Source of the DNA: an uncultured Planktomarina sp.
GTDB taxonomy: Bacteria; Pseudomonadota; Alphaproteobacteria; Rhodobacterales; Rhodobacteraceae
Assembly: GCA_905182455.1 (NCBI GenBank)
Contig: CAJJBJ010000004.1
Span: forward strand, 1-64,000
Length of the DNA: 64,000 nucleotides
Direction of reading: 5' to 3'
The translations under genes were made by a program, and so were the position numbers. The notes beneath the pieces were generated by a model that saw nothing but the letters and a program-made list of their open reading frames with translations, did not search any database and was not told the DNA's origin. Shown here piece by piece: positions 28,399 through 37,045 of this stretch. Each line of letters begins with the position of its first letter. Position 1 is the stretch's first letter.

Positions 28399-28994
28399 AT
28401 TGCGTCGAAGGCGGCCACAATGGCCTGCGCTTTTGTGGCGACCGTTTCGGGAGTGTCGCCGGGTTTGTAAATTGCTGATCCAAGTCCAAAGCCATCGGCG
28501 CTGGCTGCGACCCATTCGGCAAAGTTTTCAGGGCCTGCGCCACCGACGGCATAAACCTGTGTACCTACAGGCAATATCGCACGCATGGCTTTCAGACCCT
28601 TTGGGCCAGCGACGTCACTGGGGAAAAGCTTCAGGCCTGTGGCCCCTGCTTGCAGCGCGGTGAAGGCTTCGGAGGTGGTGAAAATACCCGGCCAGCTTTG
28701 CATGCCTGCAGCAATCGTGGCGGCAATCACAGCCGGGTCACAATTGGGCGATACCACCAATTGGCCACCCGCCGCTTTGACCTGTTGCACCTGTACGGCC
28801 GTGAGTACGGTTCCAGCTCCAATCAGGGCGCGATTCCCGTAGGCTTCAGCAATGGCGCTTATGCTCTCAAGAGGCGAGGGCGAATTGAGGGGCACTTCTA
28901 TTTTATCGATACCAGCCGCTAATATAACGCCAGAGATGGCCACGGCTTCGGCAGGTTGCACCCCACGCAGGATGGCAATTATTGGGCGGCTCAT
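28395..28994 (-). CDS. dgoA: 2-dehydro-3-deoxy-6-phosphogalactonate aldolase
   Basis: 199 residues. Class I KDPGal aldolase, giving pyruvate and glyceraldehyde 3-phosphate, the last step of the DeLey-Doudoroff galactonate route. Motifs: AILRGVQPAEA (residues 7-17), KIEVPLNSP with the catalytic Glu, GAGTVLT, SPNCDP and LKLFPSD with the Schiff-base Lys near residue 123. Start ATG at 28994 overlaps the dgoK stop (ATGA) and has GGAAGG upstream. Confidence 0.94.
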   Translation of the reverse strand: MSRPIIAILRGVQPAEAVAISGVILAAGIDKIEVPLNSPSPLESISAIAEAYGNRALIGAGTVLTAVQVQQVKAAGGQLVVSPNCDPAVIAATIAAGMQSWPGIFTTSEAFTALQAGATGLKLFPSDVAGPKGLKAMRAILPVGTQVYAVGGAGPENFAEWVAASADGFGLGSAIYKPGDTPETVATKAQAIVAAFDAI

Positions 28995-29894
28995 AGGGTT
29001 TCCTTCCAAGTGGCATAGGCGGCTTTCAGGCCGGCCAAGGTCATCTGTGCTGTATCGGTGCGGGTGACGGGGACATGCTGAGCTGCCAAAGCTGCGGCAT
29101 AGCCATCCCCCATAGATTTAGGCCCGATCATGGCCAAAGATTGACCCAGCCAATAGGGTTTGGCGGCCGCCAGCTCTGCGCCGATCAAAAGCCCGGAAAG
29201 CCTAGATTTCGCGGTGGTGGCGGGCAGGTCGTTCAACAGGCTTCCAGCGCGCAGCCCAAATAGACGTGCGGCAATGGCCTCGGGGCGGGATATGGCCTCA
29301 TCGACGGCTTGATCAAAGGCCTCTTGATCCCAGCCGTTACTGTTTACCGAATGTCGTAACACCGATGCTGTTGAGAGCAGGTCAAACATCTCGCCGGTCA
29401 TGAAGGTCTGAAAGCTGACAATTTCACCGGCGCTCATCTGGACCCATTTGGTATGGGTGCCGGGCAGGCAAATCACCCCATCCCAATTTGGATTGAGCTT
29501 TTGGAAGCCGGCGATTTGGGTTTCCTCACCGCGCATCACATCGGCCGGTTGGGTTTGTGAGACACCTGCGATGATCCGAACATTCAATCTTGGGTCGGTT
29601 GTGGGCGCTTTTGTTAATCTTCGATTGCGGTTTACAGGGCGTCACATCATAGGGCGCTTCAATCCAACCTTGCCGCGCTCCAACCATGCCGCAGGCGATC
29701 ACATCGGTTGGACCCGCAGATAGCCAAGGCTCCACCAAAGCGCAGAGGGCGGCTTCAAACTCAGAGGGCGCCAACGTCCCCATGCCTTGATCCGATGAGG
29801 CTGTGGATAGATCATGACCCTCAGCATCCATCGCCCAAGCGCGCAGCGAGGACGTCCCCCAATCCACAGCGATCCACTTAGCTTTGACGCTCAT
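28991..29894 (-). pseudogene. dgoK: 2-dehydro-3-deoxygalactonokinase, frameshifted
   Basis: KDGal kinase of the galactonate route, split between two frames. The N-terminal part (29894 down to about 29620) has the ASKHA ATP-binding start KWIAVDWGTSSLRAW and CGMVGARQGWIEAPY; the C-terminal part (about 29615 down to 28991) has DPRLNVRI, DVMRGEETQ, LPGTHTKWV and TFMTGE. Both halves are well preserved and together equal a full-length kinase; one base too many lies around 29605-29625, next to short A/T runs. It may be a recent mutation or a sequencing error. Overlaps both neighbours by 4 bp, so the operon layout is intact. Confidence 0.85.
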
Positions 29895-30658
29895 CCTGTG
29901 GTCACCACGCCGCCGTCAATCACCAAGGCTTGACCGGTCATCATCTTGGAGCTTTGCGAGGCCAAAAATAGGCAACCTCCCAGGATATCCTCTGGTTCGA
30001 GAGTTTCGTTGAGACATTGCCGCGCCACATGGGCTGCTAACCCTTCTTCGGTCACCCAAAGGTCTTTTTGCTTTTGCGTCAGAACCCAACCGGGGGCCAA
30101 GGCGTTGACCCGGATTTTTTCGTGGCCAAACTCACGCGCCAAGCTGCGCGACAATCCGTTGATGGCGGAGTTGCAGGCGGTGTAAATTGGATATCCTGAA
30201 TTGCCCATCATATAGCTGATAGAGCTGAAATTTATGATCGAACCAAAGCCCGCTTGGCGCATTTGCGGCAAGACTGTTTGGCAGGCAAAGAAATAGGCTT
30301 TGAGATTGACCTCAATCATCCAATCCCAAAATTCAGGCGTCACCTCTTCAGCGCTGTGGCGTTTGTCATTGGCGGCGTTGTTGATCAGGGTTGTGATCGG
30401 GCCATGTGCGTCTGCGGCCTGCGCCATGCTGGCTTTAAGGGCTGCGGTATCAGTGATGTCGCCTTGTATGAACAAGGGGCGATTGCCGTATTTGGTCTCC
30501 AGCTCCGCGCAAAATGCACTGGCATCAGACCGACCGATGAAAGCCACACGCGCGCCTTGGGCTACAAAACCCTCGGTGAGTGCCGCCCCAATGCCTAAGC
30601 CGCCGCCGGTAATGTAGACAGAAGCGTCTTTGAGGTCGCTGTATTGCGCGGTGGACAT
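29891..30658 (-). CDS. SDR oxidoreductase, probable galactose dehydrogenase
   Basis: 255 residues. Classical SDR: TGGGLGIGAALTEGF cofactor loop (residues 17-31), NNAAND near 92, Ser near 145 and YTACNSA near 158-164 as the active-site Tyr region. In the last block the usual YxxxK lysine is Asn (YTACN), a departure from the family. Position directly before dgoK and lactonase suggests it oxidises galactose to galactono-lactone, which is inference. Start follows AAGGAG. Confidence 0.78.
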   Translation of the reverse strand: MSTAQYSDLKDASVYITGGGLGIGAALTEGFVAQGARVAFIGRSDASAFCAELETKYGNRPLFIQGDITDTAALKASMAQAADAHGPITTLINNAANDKRHSAEEVTPEFWDWMIEVNLKAYFFACQTVLPQMRQAGFGSIINFSSISYMMGNSGYPIYTACNSAINGLSRSLAREFGHEKIRVNALAPGWVLTQKQKDLWVTEEGLAAHVARQCLNETLEPEDILGGCLFLASQSSKMMTGQALVIDGGVVTTG

Positions 30659-30699
30659 GATAGGTCTCCTTAAGTGAACAGCATTAGAATGTAGGAAGG

Positions 30700-32790
30700 C
30701 TACAGTGAGAGCTTTCGGCCTTCAATAACCCAGATTGAGCTGGGCACAGCATAGGGCAAGTTTAAACCCTGTGCCATCAACCAAGCCCCTGAGGCCTGAA
30801 GCTCCTGGCTCTTGAGAAGGAGATTGCCGCGTGACAGTGGATGAACCTTGTCGCGGTTGAGCAGATGCACGGCAAAGATGGCATTGGGATCCAGTTGGGT
30901 CAGTCGTAGAGGGCGGGAGTTGATCTGAGCAGAGCTGTCGAGTTGGTTGGAAAAGACCACAAACCGCGAGCCGTCTCGGGCCAATTGCATTTCCGCCAAA
31001 ACCGATGGATCAGCGCTATCGAGGCGCAAAATATCTCCATTGGCCATCCATGCCCGGTTATCTTTGTACCATTGGGTGATGTCTTTTAGGGCCAGCGCTT
31101 CAATCTCGGTCAACTCGCGTGGATCCATCTCAAAACCCATATGGCGCTGGGCAGCCACCCAAGCGCGGTATTGCATATCGAACGTGCGCCCGGAGGTGTG
31201 GCACAGTCTCGGGCCAACGTGGCTGCCGGTCACAGCGGAGGGCAAAAATAATGCCGCACCGTGTTGAATGCGGCTGCGCTCTAAGGCGTCGTTGCTGTCA
31301 GACAGCCAAACCCTTTGAGTGTGTTGCAATATCCCAAAATCAATCCGTCCGCCGCCTGATGCGCAGGTCTCGATTTCCACATGTGGAAAGGCTGCTCGCA
31401 ACCGCGCTAGCAAAGCATAGCTGCTGCGAGTTTGGGCGGCATCGGAGATTGGCAAGGTTCGGTTGTGATCCCATTTTATATAGCTGATATCGTAGTCGTG
31501 CAGCAGTGCTCCAATGCTGTCGAATAAATAGTCTCCGACCTGGGGCAGTGCCATGTTGAGTACCATCTGCTGGCGGCCCAAAAGCTGATCTTCCGGACCT
31601 AAGGCCCAGTCGGGATGGGCGCGATATAAAGCGCTGTCAGGGTTGACCATTTCTGGTTCAAACCACAGGCCAAACTGCATTCCCAAAGCGATGACATGAT
31701 CTACTATTGGCCCTAGGCCATCGGGATACTTACGAGGATCAATTTGCCAATCGCCTAAGGAGCTGGTGTCATCATCGCGTTGGCCAAACCAACCGTCGTC
31801 CAGTACAAAGCGCTCAGCACCTAAAGCTTTGGCTTGGCTGGCGATATCTTGTAAAATAGGGATGTCATGGTCAAAATAAATCGCTTCCCAGCAATTGTAA
31901 TGTACAGGGCGCGGCTGTGCGGATTGGGGGAATGTCACGATGTGATCACGCAGGTGGCGCTGGAAAGCGACGGCGCAACCGTTTAATCCGTGATCAGAAA
32001 ACACCGCATAGAGTTTCGCGGTTTCAAAGTGCAAACCGGCCGTGAGCTCGGAATCAGTGGCATTGCCAAATTGTACCTGCCTGCGGCCATCGGGCAGCTC
32101 TTCGGCAATCATTCTATGGCCGCCAGACCAGCCGTAGTGAAACCCATAGGCTTTACCGGCGGTATTGCTTGTGCCGCATTCGGGGATGATCAAGCCGGGG
32201 AAATGCTCATGCCCGCTGCGGCCTGTGCGACTTTCCCGCATATGCATGCCCGCAGTCCATGGCACGGAGTTAACCTGAAATTCGCCGATCCAGCTGCCGG
32301 ACAGGCTCAACATCTCGGTACTATAGTGTGGCGCTGGAAAAACTGGGGCGGCCAACCAATGGAGAAGAATGGGATTAGTGGCGGTTACTGTGGCCCAAGT
32401 GCTGATCAAACCTGTGTCCGGTGTTAGAGCAAAATGGGCTTGATAGGTCAGGCCAAGCTTTGGATCGCTGTAAGTCAGCGCCAAAGCCTGCCAGCCTTCT
32501 TCGGCCGAGACGAACCGAAACTTTGGATGCAACACAGCTCCCTGTGCATCGCGGCACCGCAGGCCCGGCTGGCCAGGAAAAGATTGGCTGGCCTCGGGGC
32601 AGAGTGACAGATCAGGGTTGCCGTCCAGCATTCCGCCCGTGAAATCTTGTTTATGCGCCGCGGCCAAGTCGTCGCAATCCTCAGAACCGGCAAGAGCTTG
32701 CCCCCAATAGATAACTTGAGGCAACAAATCGTCTGTCGCGGCCAAGACCAGCGTTTGGTGACCGTCGTCTAAGCGCCAAGAGTTCGACAT
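30700..32790 (-). CDS. Alpha-galactosidase, GH36
   Basis: 696 residues. Cytoplasmic enzyme that removes alpha-linked galactose from melibiose, raffinose and similar sugars. GH36 motifs: FVLDDGWFGQRDDD (residues 328-341), WFEPEMVNPDS (376-386), YIKWDHNR with nucleophile Asp441, CASGGGRID (476-484) and WLSDSND (495-501) with the acid/base Asp. Start follows AAGGAG. It lies between the ABC permease genes and the sugar-oxidation genes. Confidence 0.95.
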   Translation of the reverse strand: MSNSWRLDDGHQTLVLAATDDLLPQVIYWGQALAGSEDCDDLAAAHKQDFTGGMLDGNPDLSLCPEASQSFPGQPGLRCRDAQGAVLHPKFRFVSAEEGWQALALTYSDPKLGLTYQAHFALTPDTGLISTWATVTATNPILLHWLAAPVFPAPHYSTEMLSLSGSWIGEFQVNSVPWTAGMHMRESRTGRSGHEHFPGLIIPECGTSNTAGKAYGFHYGWSGGHRMIAEELPDGRRQVQFGNATDSELTAGLHFETAKLYAVFSDHGLNGCAVAFQRHLRDHIVTFPQSAQPRPVHYNCWEAIYFDHDIPILQDIASQAKALGAERFVLDDGWFGQRDDDTSSLGDWQIDPRKYPDGLGPIVDHVIALGMQFGLWFEPEMVNPDSALYRAHPDWALGPEDQLLGRQQMVLNMALPQVGDYLFDSIGALLHDYDISYIKWDHNRTLPISDAAQTRSSYALLARLRAAFPHVEIETCASGGGRIDFGILQHTQRVWLSDSNDALERSRIQHGAALFLPSAVTGSHVGPRLCHTSGRTFDMQYRAWVAAQRHMGFEMDPRELTEIEALALKDITQWYKDNRAWMANGDILRLDSADPSVLAEMQLARDGSRFVVFSNQLDSSAQINSRPLRLTQLDPNAIFAVHLLNRDKVHPLSRGNLLLKSQELQASGAWLMAQGLNLPYAVPSSIWVIEGRKLSL

Positions 32791-32812
32791 GGCAAGCTCC
32801 TTAGCTTTTGTG

Positions 32813-33658
32813 CTATTTTACCGCGCCAAGGGTGAGACCCGCAATGAAATGTTTCTGCATCAAGAAAAACATCAAAACAGGTGGCAAAGCCGCGATGATC
32901 GAGCCTGCGCTCATCAGATGATACATCGCGCGAAACTGTGCGTTAAAACTGGTGATTCCGGCAGTGACGGGCTGGGCATTCTCGCCTTGGGTGAGCACAA
33001 TAGCCCAGAAGTAATCATTCCAGATGAAGGTGAAAATTAGGACCGAAAGCGCTGCAATTGCGGGCTTCATCAAGGGCAAAACCACATACCAGAATATCCG
33101 CCATTCTGCGATTCCCTCGACACGTGCCGCTTCTATTAGCTCATAGGGCAGGGCCTTGATGAAATTGCGCATAAATAGGGTGCAAAATCCGGTTTGGAAT
33201 GCGATGTGAAACAGTACCAAGCCGGTTTTGGTGTTATAAAGTCCCATGTCCAGCGTCAGGTCACGAACCGGCACCATCAGGATTTGGAAGGGTACGAAAT
33301 TGCCCGCAATGAACATGAAAAAAATCAGCAAATTGCCACGAAATTTGTAAACGCCAAGCGCAAAACCCGTCATACAGCTTAGCGCCACCGCGCCGATCAC
33401 CGTGGGGATGGTGATCAGGAATGAATTCATGATGTAGCGCGGCATGGCGGAACCAAACACCATGCCGTAGTTTTTGATCATCTCAAAGGACGACGGCCAG
33501 CCCCAGTAATTGCCAACTAGAAAATCTGAGTCCGGTCTTATCGAGAACAGCGCTACGGCCAGTAAGGGGGCAAGCCAAAGCAACATCACGATGGGCAATA
33601 GGGCCTGATAACCAAGCTGCCAAGCGCGCGATGATTTTTTGATGGGTTTCGGAAACAT
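32813..33658 (-). CDS. Sugar ABC transporter permease (MalG-like)
   Basis: 281 residues with about six membrane segments (around 20-40, 80-100, 110-135, 143-165, 195-220, 250-275). The EAA-loop signature for ATPase contact is seen as EAARVEGIAEWRIFWYVVLPLMKP near residues 178-200. Inner-membrane half of the galactoside importer; family CUT1. 22 bp upstream of the alpha-galactosidase. Confidence 0.93.
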   Translation of the reverse strand: MFPKPIKKSSRAWQLGYQALLPIVMLLWLAPLLAVALFSIRPDSDFLVGNYWGWPSSFEMIKNYGMVFGSAMPRYIMNSFLITIPTVIGAVALSCMTGFALGVYKFRGNLLIFFMFIAGNFVPFQILMVPVRDLTLDMGLYNTKTGLVLFHIAFQTGFCTLFMRNFIKALPYELIEAARVEGIAEWRIFWYVVLPLMKPAIAALSVLIFTFIWNDYFWAIVLTQGENAQPVTAGITSFNAQFRAMYHLMSAGSIIAALPPVLMFFLMQKHFIAGLTLGAVK

Positions 33659-33690
33659 CCGTTATAGCTCCAAAGCGGCAAGATTGGATT

Positions 33691-34635
33691 TCATCGGTTA
33701 GCGGCTTTCTCATCTTGGTACATCCGCCACAAAAAGTAGCCAATGAACATCATCATGATCAGAAATAGGATCACCGCAATCGCGGCGCCGTAGCCCATTT
33801 TGAACCCGTATTCTGACAGGGACTTTTCAAACATATAAAAGCTGAGCACCCGCGACGACCCGAACGGGCCGCCATTGGTCATGATCGAGATTAAATCAAA
33901 CGACCGCAATGAGCCGATCACCGTCACTACAAATGCGATGAATGTGGCGGGGCGCAGTTGCGGCAAGATAACGTGCCAAAGCATTCTCATGCCCTTGGCA
34001 CCATCCAAACGTGCTGCTTCGATTTGCTCGGGGTCAACGGAGTTTAGGCCGGTGAGATAAAGGATCATGCAATATGCCGTCTGTGGCCAAAGCCCAGCCG
34101 CGATGACCCCATAGGTCGATAAGGTGGGGTCGCCCAAAACATTTATCGGCTCAAAGCCAACAAAGCCAATAATCCCGTTGAATAGCCCGTATTGTGGATC
34201 ATAAAACCACGTAAAAACCAAACCAACAACGATTTGAGAAATCACGAAGGGGAAGAAAAAGAGTGATTTATAAAGCCGAATGCCGCGCACGGTTTGATTG
34301 AGGAATAATGCGATAAACAGCCCGGCCGGAATTGAGGCCAGATAAAAAATCAGCCACTTGAGATTGTTCCAAAGTGAAATATTGAAGGAGCGGTCTCGGG
34401 TCAGAAGCTTTTCATAATTTGCCATCCCAATGTATTCGCCATGTGTGGCCAATGATCCAAGGCCATCCCATTTGAATAAGGAGATACGGAAGCTTTGAAA
34501 AATCGGGAAGACCACGTAAATCGCAAACATGATGAGACCTGGCACCAAAAACAGCCACGGCGTAATCGCGATTTCATTTCGCTTGTACCAGCCCTGTTTG
34601 ACCAATGTTTTGTTCCATGGGGATGTGGTGGCCAT
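33691..34635 (-). CDS. Sugar ABC transporter permease (MalF-like)
   Basis: 314 residues with six membrane segments (around 28-50, 90-112, 122-145, 175-195, 225-245, 280-305) and an EAA loop EAARLDGAKGMRMLWHVILPQLRP near 215-238. Partner of the MalG-like permease 32 bp downstream. A GCGGAGGC ribosome binding site precedes the ATG. CUT1 family. Confidence 0.93.
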   Translation of the reverse strand: MATTSPWNKTLVKQGWYKRNEIAITPWLFLVPGLIMFAIYVVFPIFQSFRISLFKWDGLGSLATHGEYIGMANYEKLLTRDRSFNISLWNNLKWLIFYLASIPAGLFIALFLNQTVRGIRLYKSLFFFPFVISQIVVGLVFTWFYDPQYGLFNGIIGFVGFEPINVLGDPTLSTYGVIAAGLWPQTAYCMILYLTGLNSVDPEQIEAARLDGAKGMRMLWHVILPQLRPATFIAFVVTVIGSLRSFDLISIMTNGGPFGSSRVLSFYMFEKSLSEYGFKMGYGAAIAVILFLIMMMFIGYFLWRMYQDEKAANR

Positions 34636-34716
34636 CGAGTCGCCTCCGCGGGGAGTGAAGGTCTAAAAAATCAGCAAAGAGAAACGGCAGTCGCTTGTCA
34701 TTAGTGATTGCGAGGG

Positions 34717-34744
34717 CGGATGCGCAGGTTGCCCTGCGCATCCG
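34717..34744 (-). other. 12-bp stem-loop between binding protein and permease genes
   Basis: CGGATGCGCAGG and CCTGCGCATCCG pair without mismatch around a four-base loop. No T-tract follows on the minus strand, so it is not a classic terminator. In this place, between a binding-protein gene and its first permease, such stems protect the upstream mRNA from 3' decay and give the binding protein its excess over membrane parts. Confidence 0.75.
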
Positions 34745-34782
34745 ATAATCGGTGAGTTGAAAGTCAGTTCCCGTATTTGATT

Positions 34783-36046
34783 TTAGTAAGCTTCTTGACG
34801 AACACCCTCGATGCGGTCAAGGATATCATCCAAGTTATCTGGGATAAATCATGAATTCTTGGAAGCCCTCCATGGCAGCTTGTGCCATTTCAGCAGGGAA
34901 GTCACGGTCAAAGAACTGTGCTACGCCGCCTGGACTGTTTGAAGACAGCATTTCAAAGCCTTGATTCAAGAATTTATCATCGTCCACGGACGCTTTAGAA
35001 TTAACTGGCAGTTGTCCCAAATTAGCGCCATTATTCATCTCAGTTTGAGCATCAGCAGAAACAATATATGCTAAGAAAGCTCTAGCGTTGTCTTTATTTT
35101 TAGCATTCGGCAGCAATATGAAATGTATCTGTGGGAGCATCTTCTGCCATAGCAACGCCAGCAGTGATTGCCGGGAATTGATGGAAGTCTAATTGATCGT
35201 CGGTCAATCCACCTTCACGCAATGGCGAAACTGCAAAGTTGCCCATTAAAATGGCCCCTGCAGAACCATCAATCATAAACGGCAGTGACTGCTGCCAGTC
35301 TTTATTTTGATTGTCGTCAATGAACGCGCCCATGCGACCATTAGTTTACCCCAGTTAGCGAATGTTTCACGAACTCGTGGATCGGTCCACTTCAATTTCG
35401 CCGCGCAGCCATTTGCATGTGGAAGTCAAATCCGTTGAGTCCGCAAATTGAGGTAATCGAACCATCCAGCACCGGTCCAAAGCCATTTGTTTCCTATGGT
35501 GTAACATTTGCGCCCAGACGCAATCATTGCTTCACAATTAGACAGCATATCATCAAAATTAGCAGGCTCTGAGAGGCCTAATTCTTGGTAGATGTCTTTT
35601 CTGTAATAGATTCCCCACTGATAGTATGTGTATGGAACACCCCATTGTTTGCCGTCAATTGTCAGCGCACCTTTTGTAGATGCTAATTCATTAGCAATGT
35701 CTGTACCATCAGCCCACATGTCAGATACATCTTCTAACAAGCCAGCCTCAACATAGGGCTTCATCCGGTTGGCGGCGTACCATGTTAGAACGTCAGGCGC
35801 ATCGGCTGATAAAAAGTTACGTATTTGCGTTTTGTACGCCTCACGATCAATTACATTAGTTGTGATGTTTAATGCCGGATTCGCAGCTTGGAATTTTGCG
35901 ATTAAAGTTTCCATTGTTGCACGTGGTGCAGGATTGGATGTATCGAGATTAATTTTCAAGTTGCCAGTTAGATCAGCGGATGCTGGGCCAGCCAGTGCAA
36001 CAACTGTGGCTAGCGACGCTACTGTCGCCTTTAATATGGAACGCAT
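34783..36046 (-). pseudogene. Sugar ABC transporter substrate-binding protein, multiply frameshifted
   Basis: The fragments together make a full CUT1 binding protein: signal peptide MRSILKATVASLATVVALAG with SAD near 25 (start ATG 36046 after GGGGAGGA), LDTSNPAPRATMETLIAKF, PYTYYQWGIYYRKD, then FIDDNQNKDWQQSLPFM, GNFAVSPLREGG, and the end LDDILDRIEGVRQEAY. The frame changes near 35436, 35402, 35390, 35333, 35114 and 34842; five of the six look like a single extra base. The protein sequence is otherwise unspoiled. Either a very recent knock-out or a badly read stretch. First gene of the galactoside operon. Confidence 0.85.
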
Positions 36047-36136
36047 GGTGTCCTCCCCTAGTGGTTCAGTTTTTAAGTGTCTCAAATAATGAAACTCGGT
36101 TTTATATATTGATATTCTAATCGCGACTCGCCTATG

Positions 36137-36191
36137 CTTGTCAACAAGTTCATATCTCCACGAGATAGAATCTTTGGTGTGGCCTCGGCCA
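36137..36191. promoter_or_regulatory. Three short dyads between binding-protein and IclR genes
   Basis: CTTGTCAACAAG (36137-36148), TATCT-N5-AGATA (36153-36167) and TGGCCTCGGCCA (36180-36191) lie in the 193-bp divergent promoter region. IclR-type regulators bind dyads of this size near their own gene, so one or more is a likely operator for the galactoside operon and for the iclR gene itself. Which one is used is unknown. Confidence 0.45.
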
Positions 36192-36239
36192 ACTTTTAAA
36201 AATAACCGGTATAGTCAGTTAATGGGACCGATGACGTAA

Positions 36240-37025
36240 ATGTATAATGTTTCAAATGCAGATGGCACTGTTGGCAAGGCGATTCAGGTCTTGGACCAAG
36301 TGGCCTCTTTTCGCCGTCCCGTCCGGTTTTCTGAATTGTTGGCCAATAGCCCGTTTCCAAAGCCGACCCTCTACCGACTTGTGCAAACATTATCCAATCA
36401 AGGCATGCTGGCGTTTGATCCCGAGCGCCAAACCTATTCTATGGGCATACGCTTGGTGCGCTTGGCGCATTCCGCTTGGCGGTACAGCTCCCTGGTTCCG
36501 GTGGCGCGCCCCTATATTGAAGCGCTGGCGGCAAAGGTTGGTGAAGCGGTGCACTTGGCGCAGCTCGACAATGGGCATGTGCTCTTCGTTGATAAGTGCA
36601 AAGCCACCGATCATTTTGAAACATTGGCCCAGGCTGGAAAAATTGCTCCAGGATATTGCACCGGTGTCGGGAAGGCGATTTTGGCCTTTATGCCAGAGGT
36701 CGAGCAAAACCGGGCGTTGGATCAGCAATCTTATACGGCATATACACCTTTCACGCTCACAAATCGCGCCGCACTTATGACTGAGATTGCGCAGATCAAG
36801 GAGGATGGCTTTGCTTATGACCGCGAAGAGCATGAGCAAGGGATCATCTCGATTGCCTGCCCCATCCTAAATGGTCAGGGTCGGGTTGTTGGGGCAGTGT
36901 CTATTGCGACATCGACCAATCGATACACAATTAAAAATCTGGAAAAACAAAGACCCAATTTGATGAGGTCAGCAAATTTAATTGGGGCCGAAGCAGAATT
37001 ATGGCAGGTCCCAATTTGGAACTGA
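36240..37025 (+). CDS. IclR-family transcriptional regulator
   Basis: 261 residues. N-terminal winged helix-turn-helix (about 12-70, RFSELLANSPFPKPTLYRLVQTLSNQG-type helices) and C-terminal IclR effector domain (about 80-250, GEAVHLAQLDNGHVLFVDK, GYCTGVGKAILAF, SIACPILNGQGRVVGAVSIA). Divergent from the galactoside operon and 20 bp upstream of the ABC ATPase gene, so it very likely controls both. Ligand probably a galactose-derived sugar; inference. Confidence 0.93.
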   Translation: MYNVSNADGTVGKAIQVLDQVASFRRPVRFSELLANSPFPKPTLYRLVQTLSNQGMLAFDPERQTYSMGIRLVRLAHSAWRYSSLVPVARPYIEALAAKVGEAVHLAQLDNGHVLFVDKCKATDHFETLAQAGKIAPGYCTGVGKAILAFMPEVEQNRALDQQSYTAYTPFTLTNRAALMTEIAQIKEDGFAYDREEHEQGIISIACPILNGQGRVVGAVSIATSTNRYTIKNLEKQRPNLMRSANLIGAEAELWQVPIWN

Positions 37026-37045
37026 ACAATGGGAGAACTGGTTAA

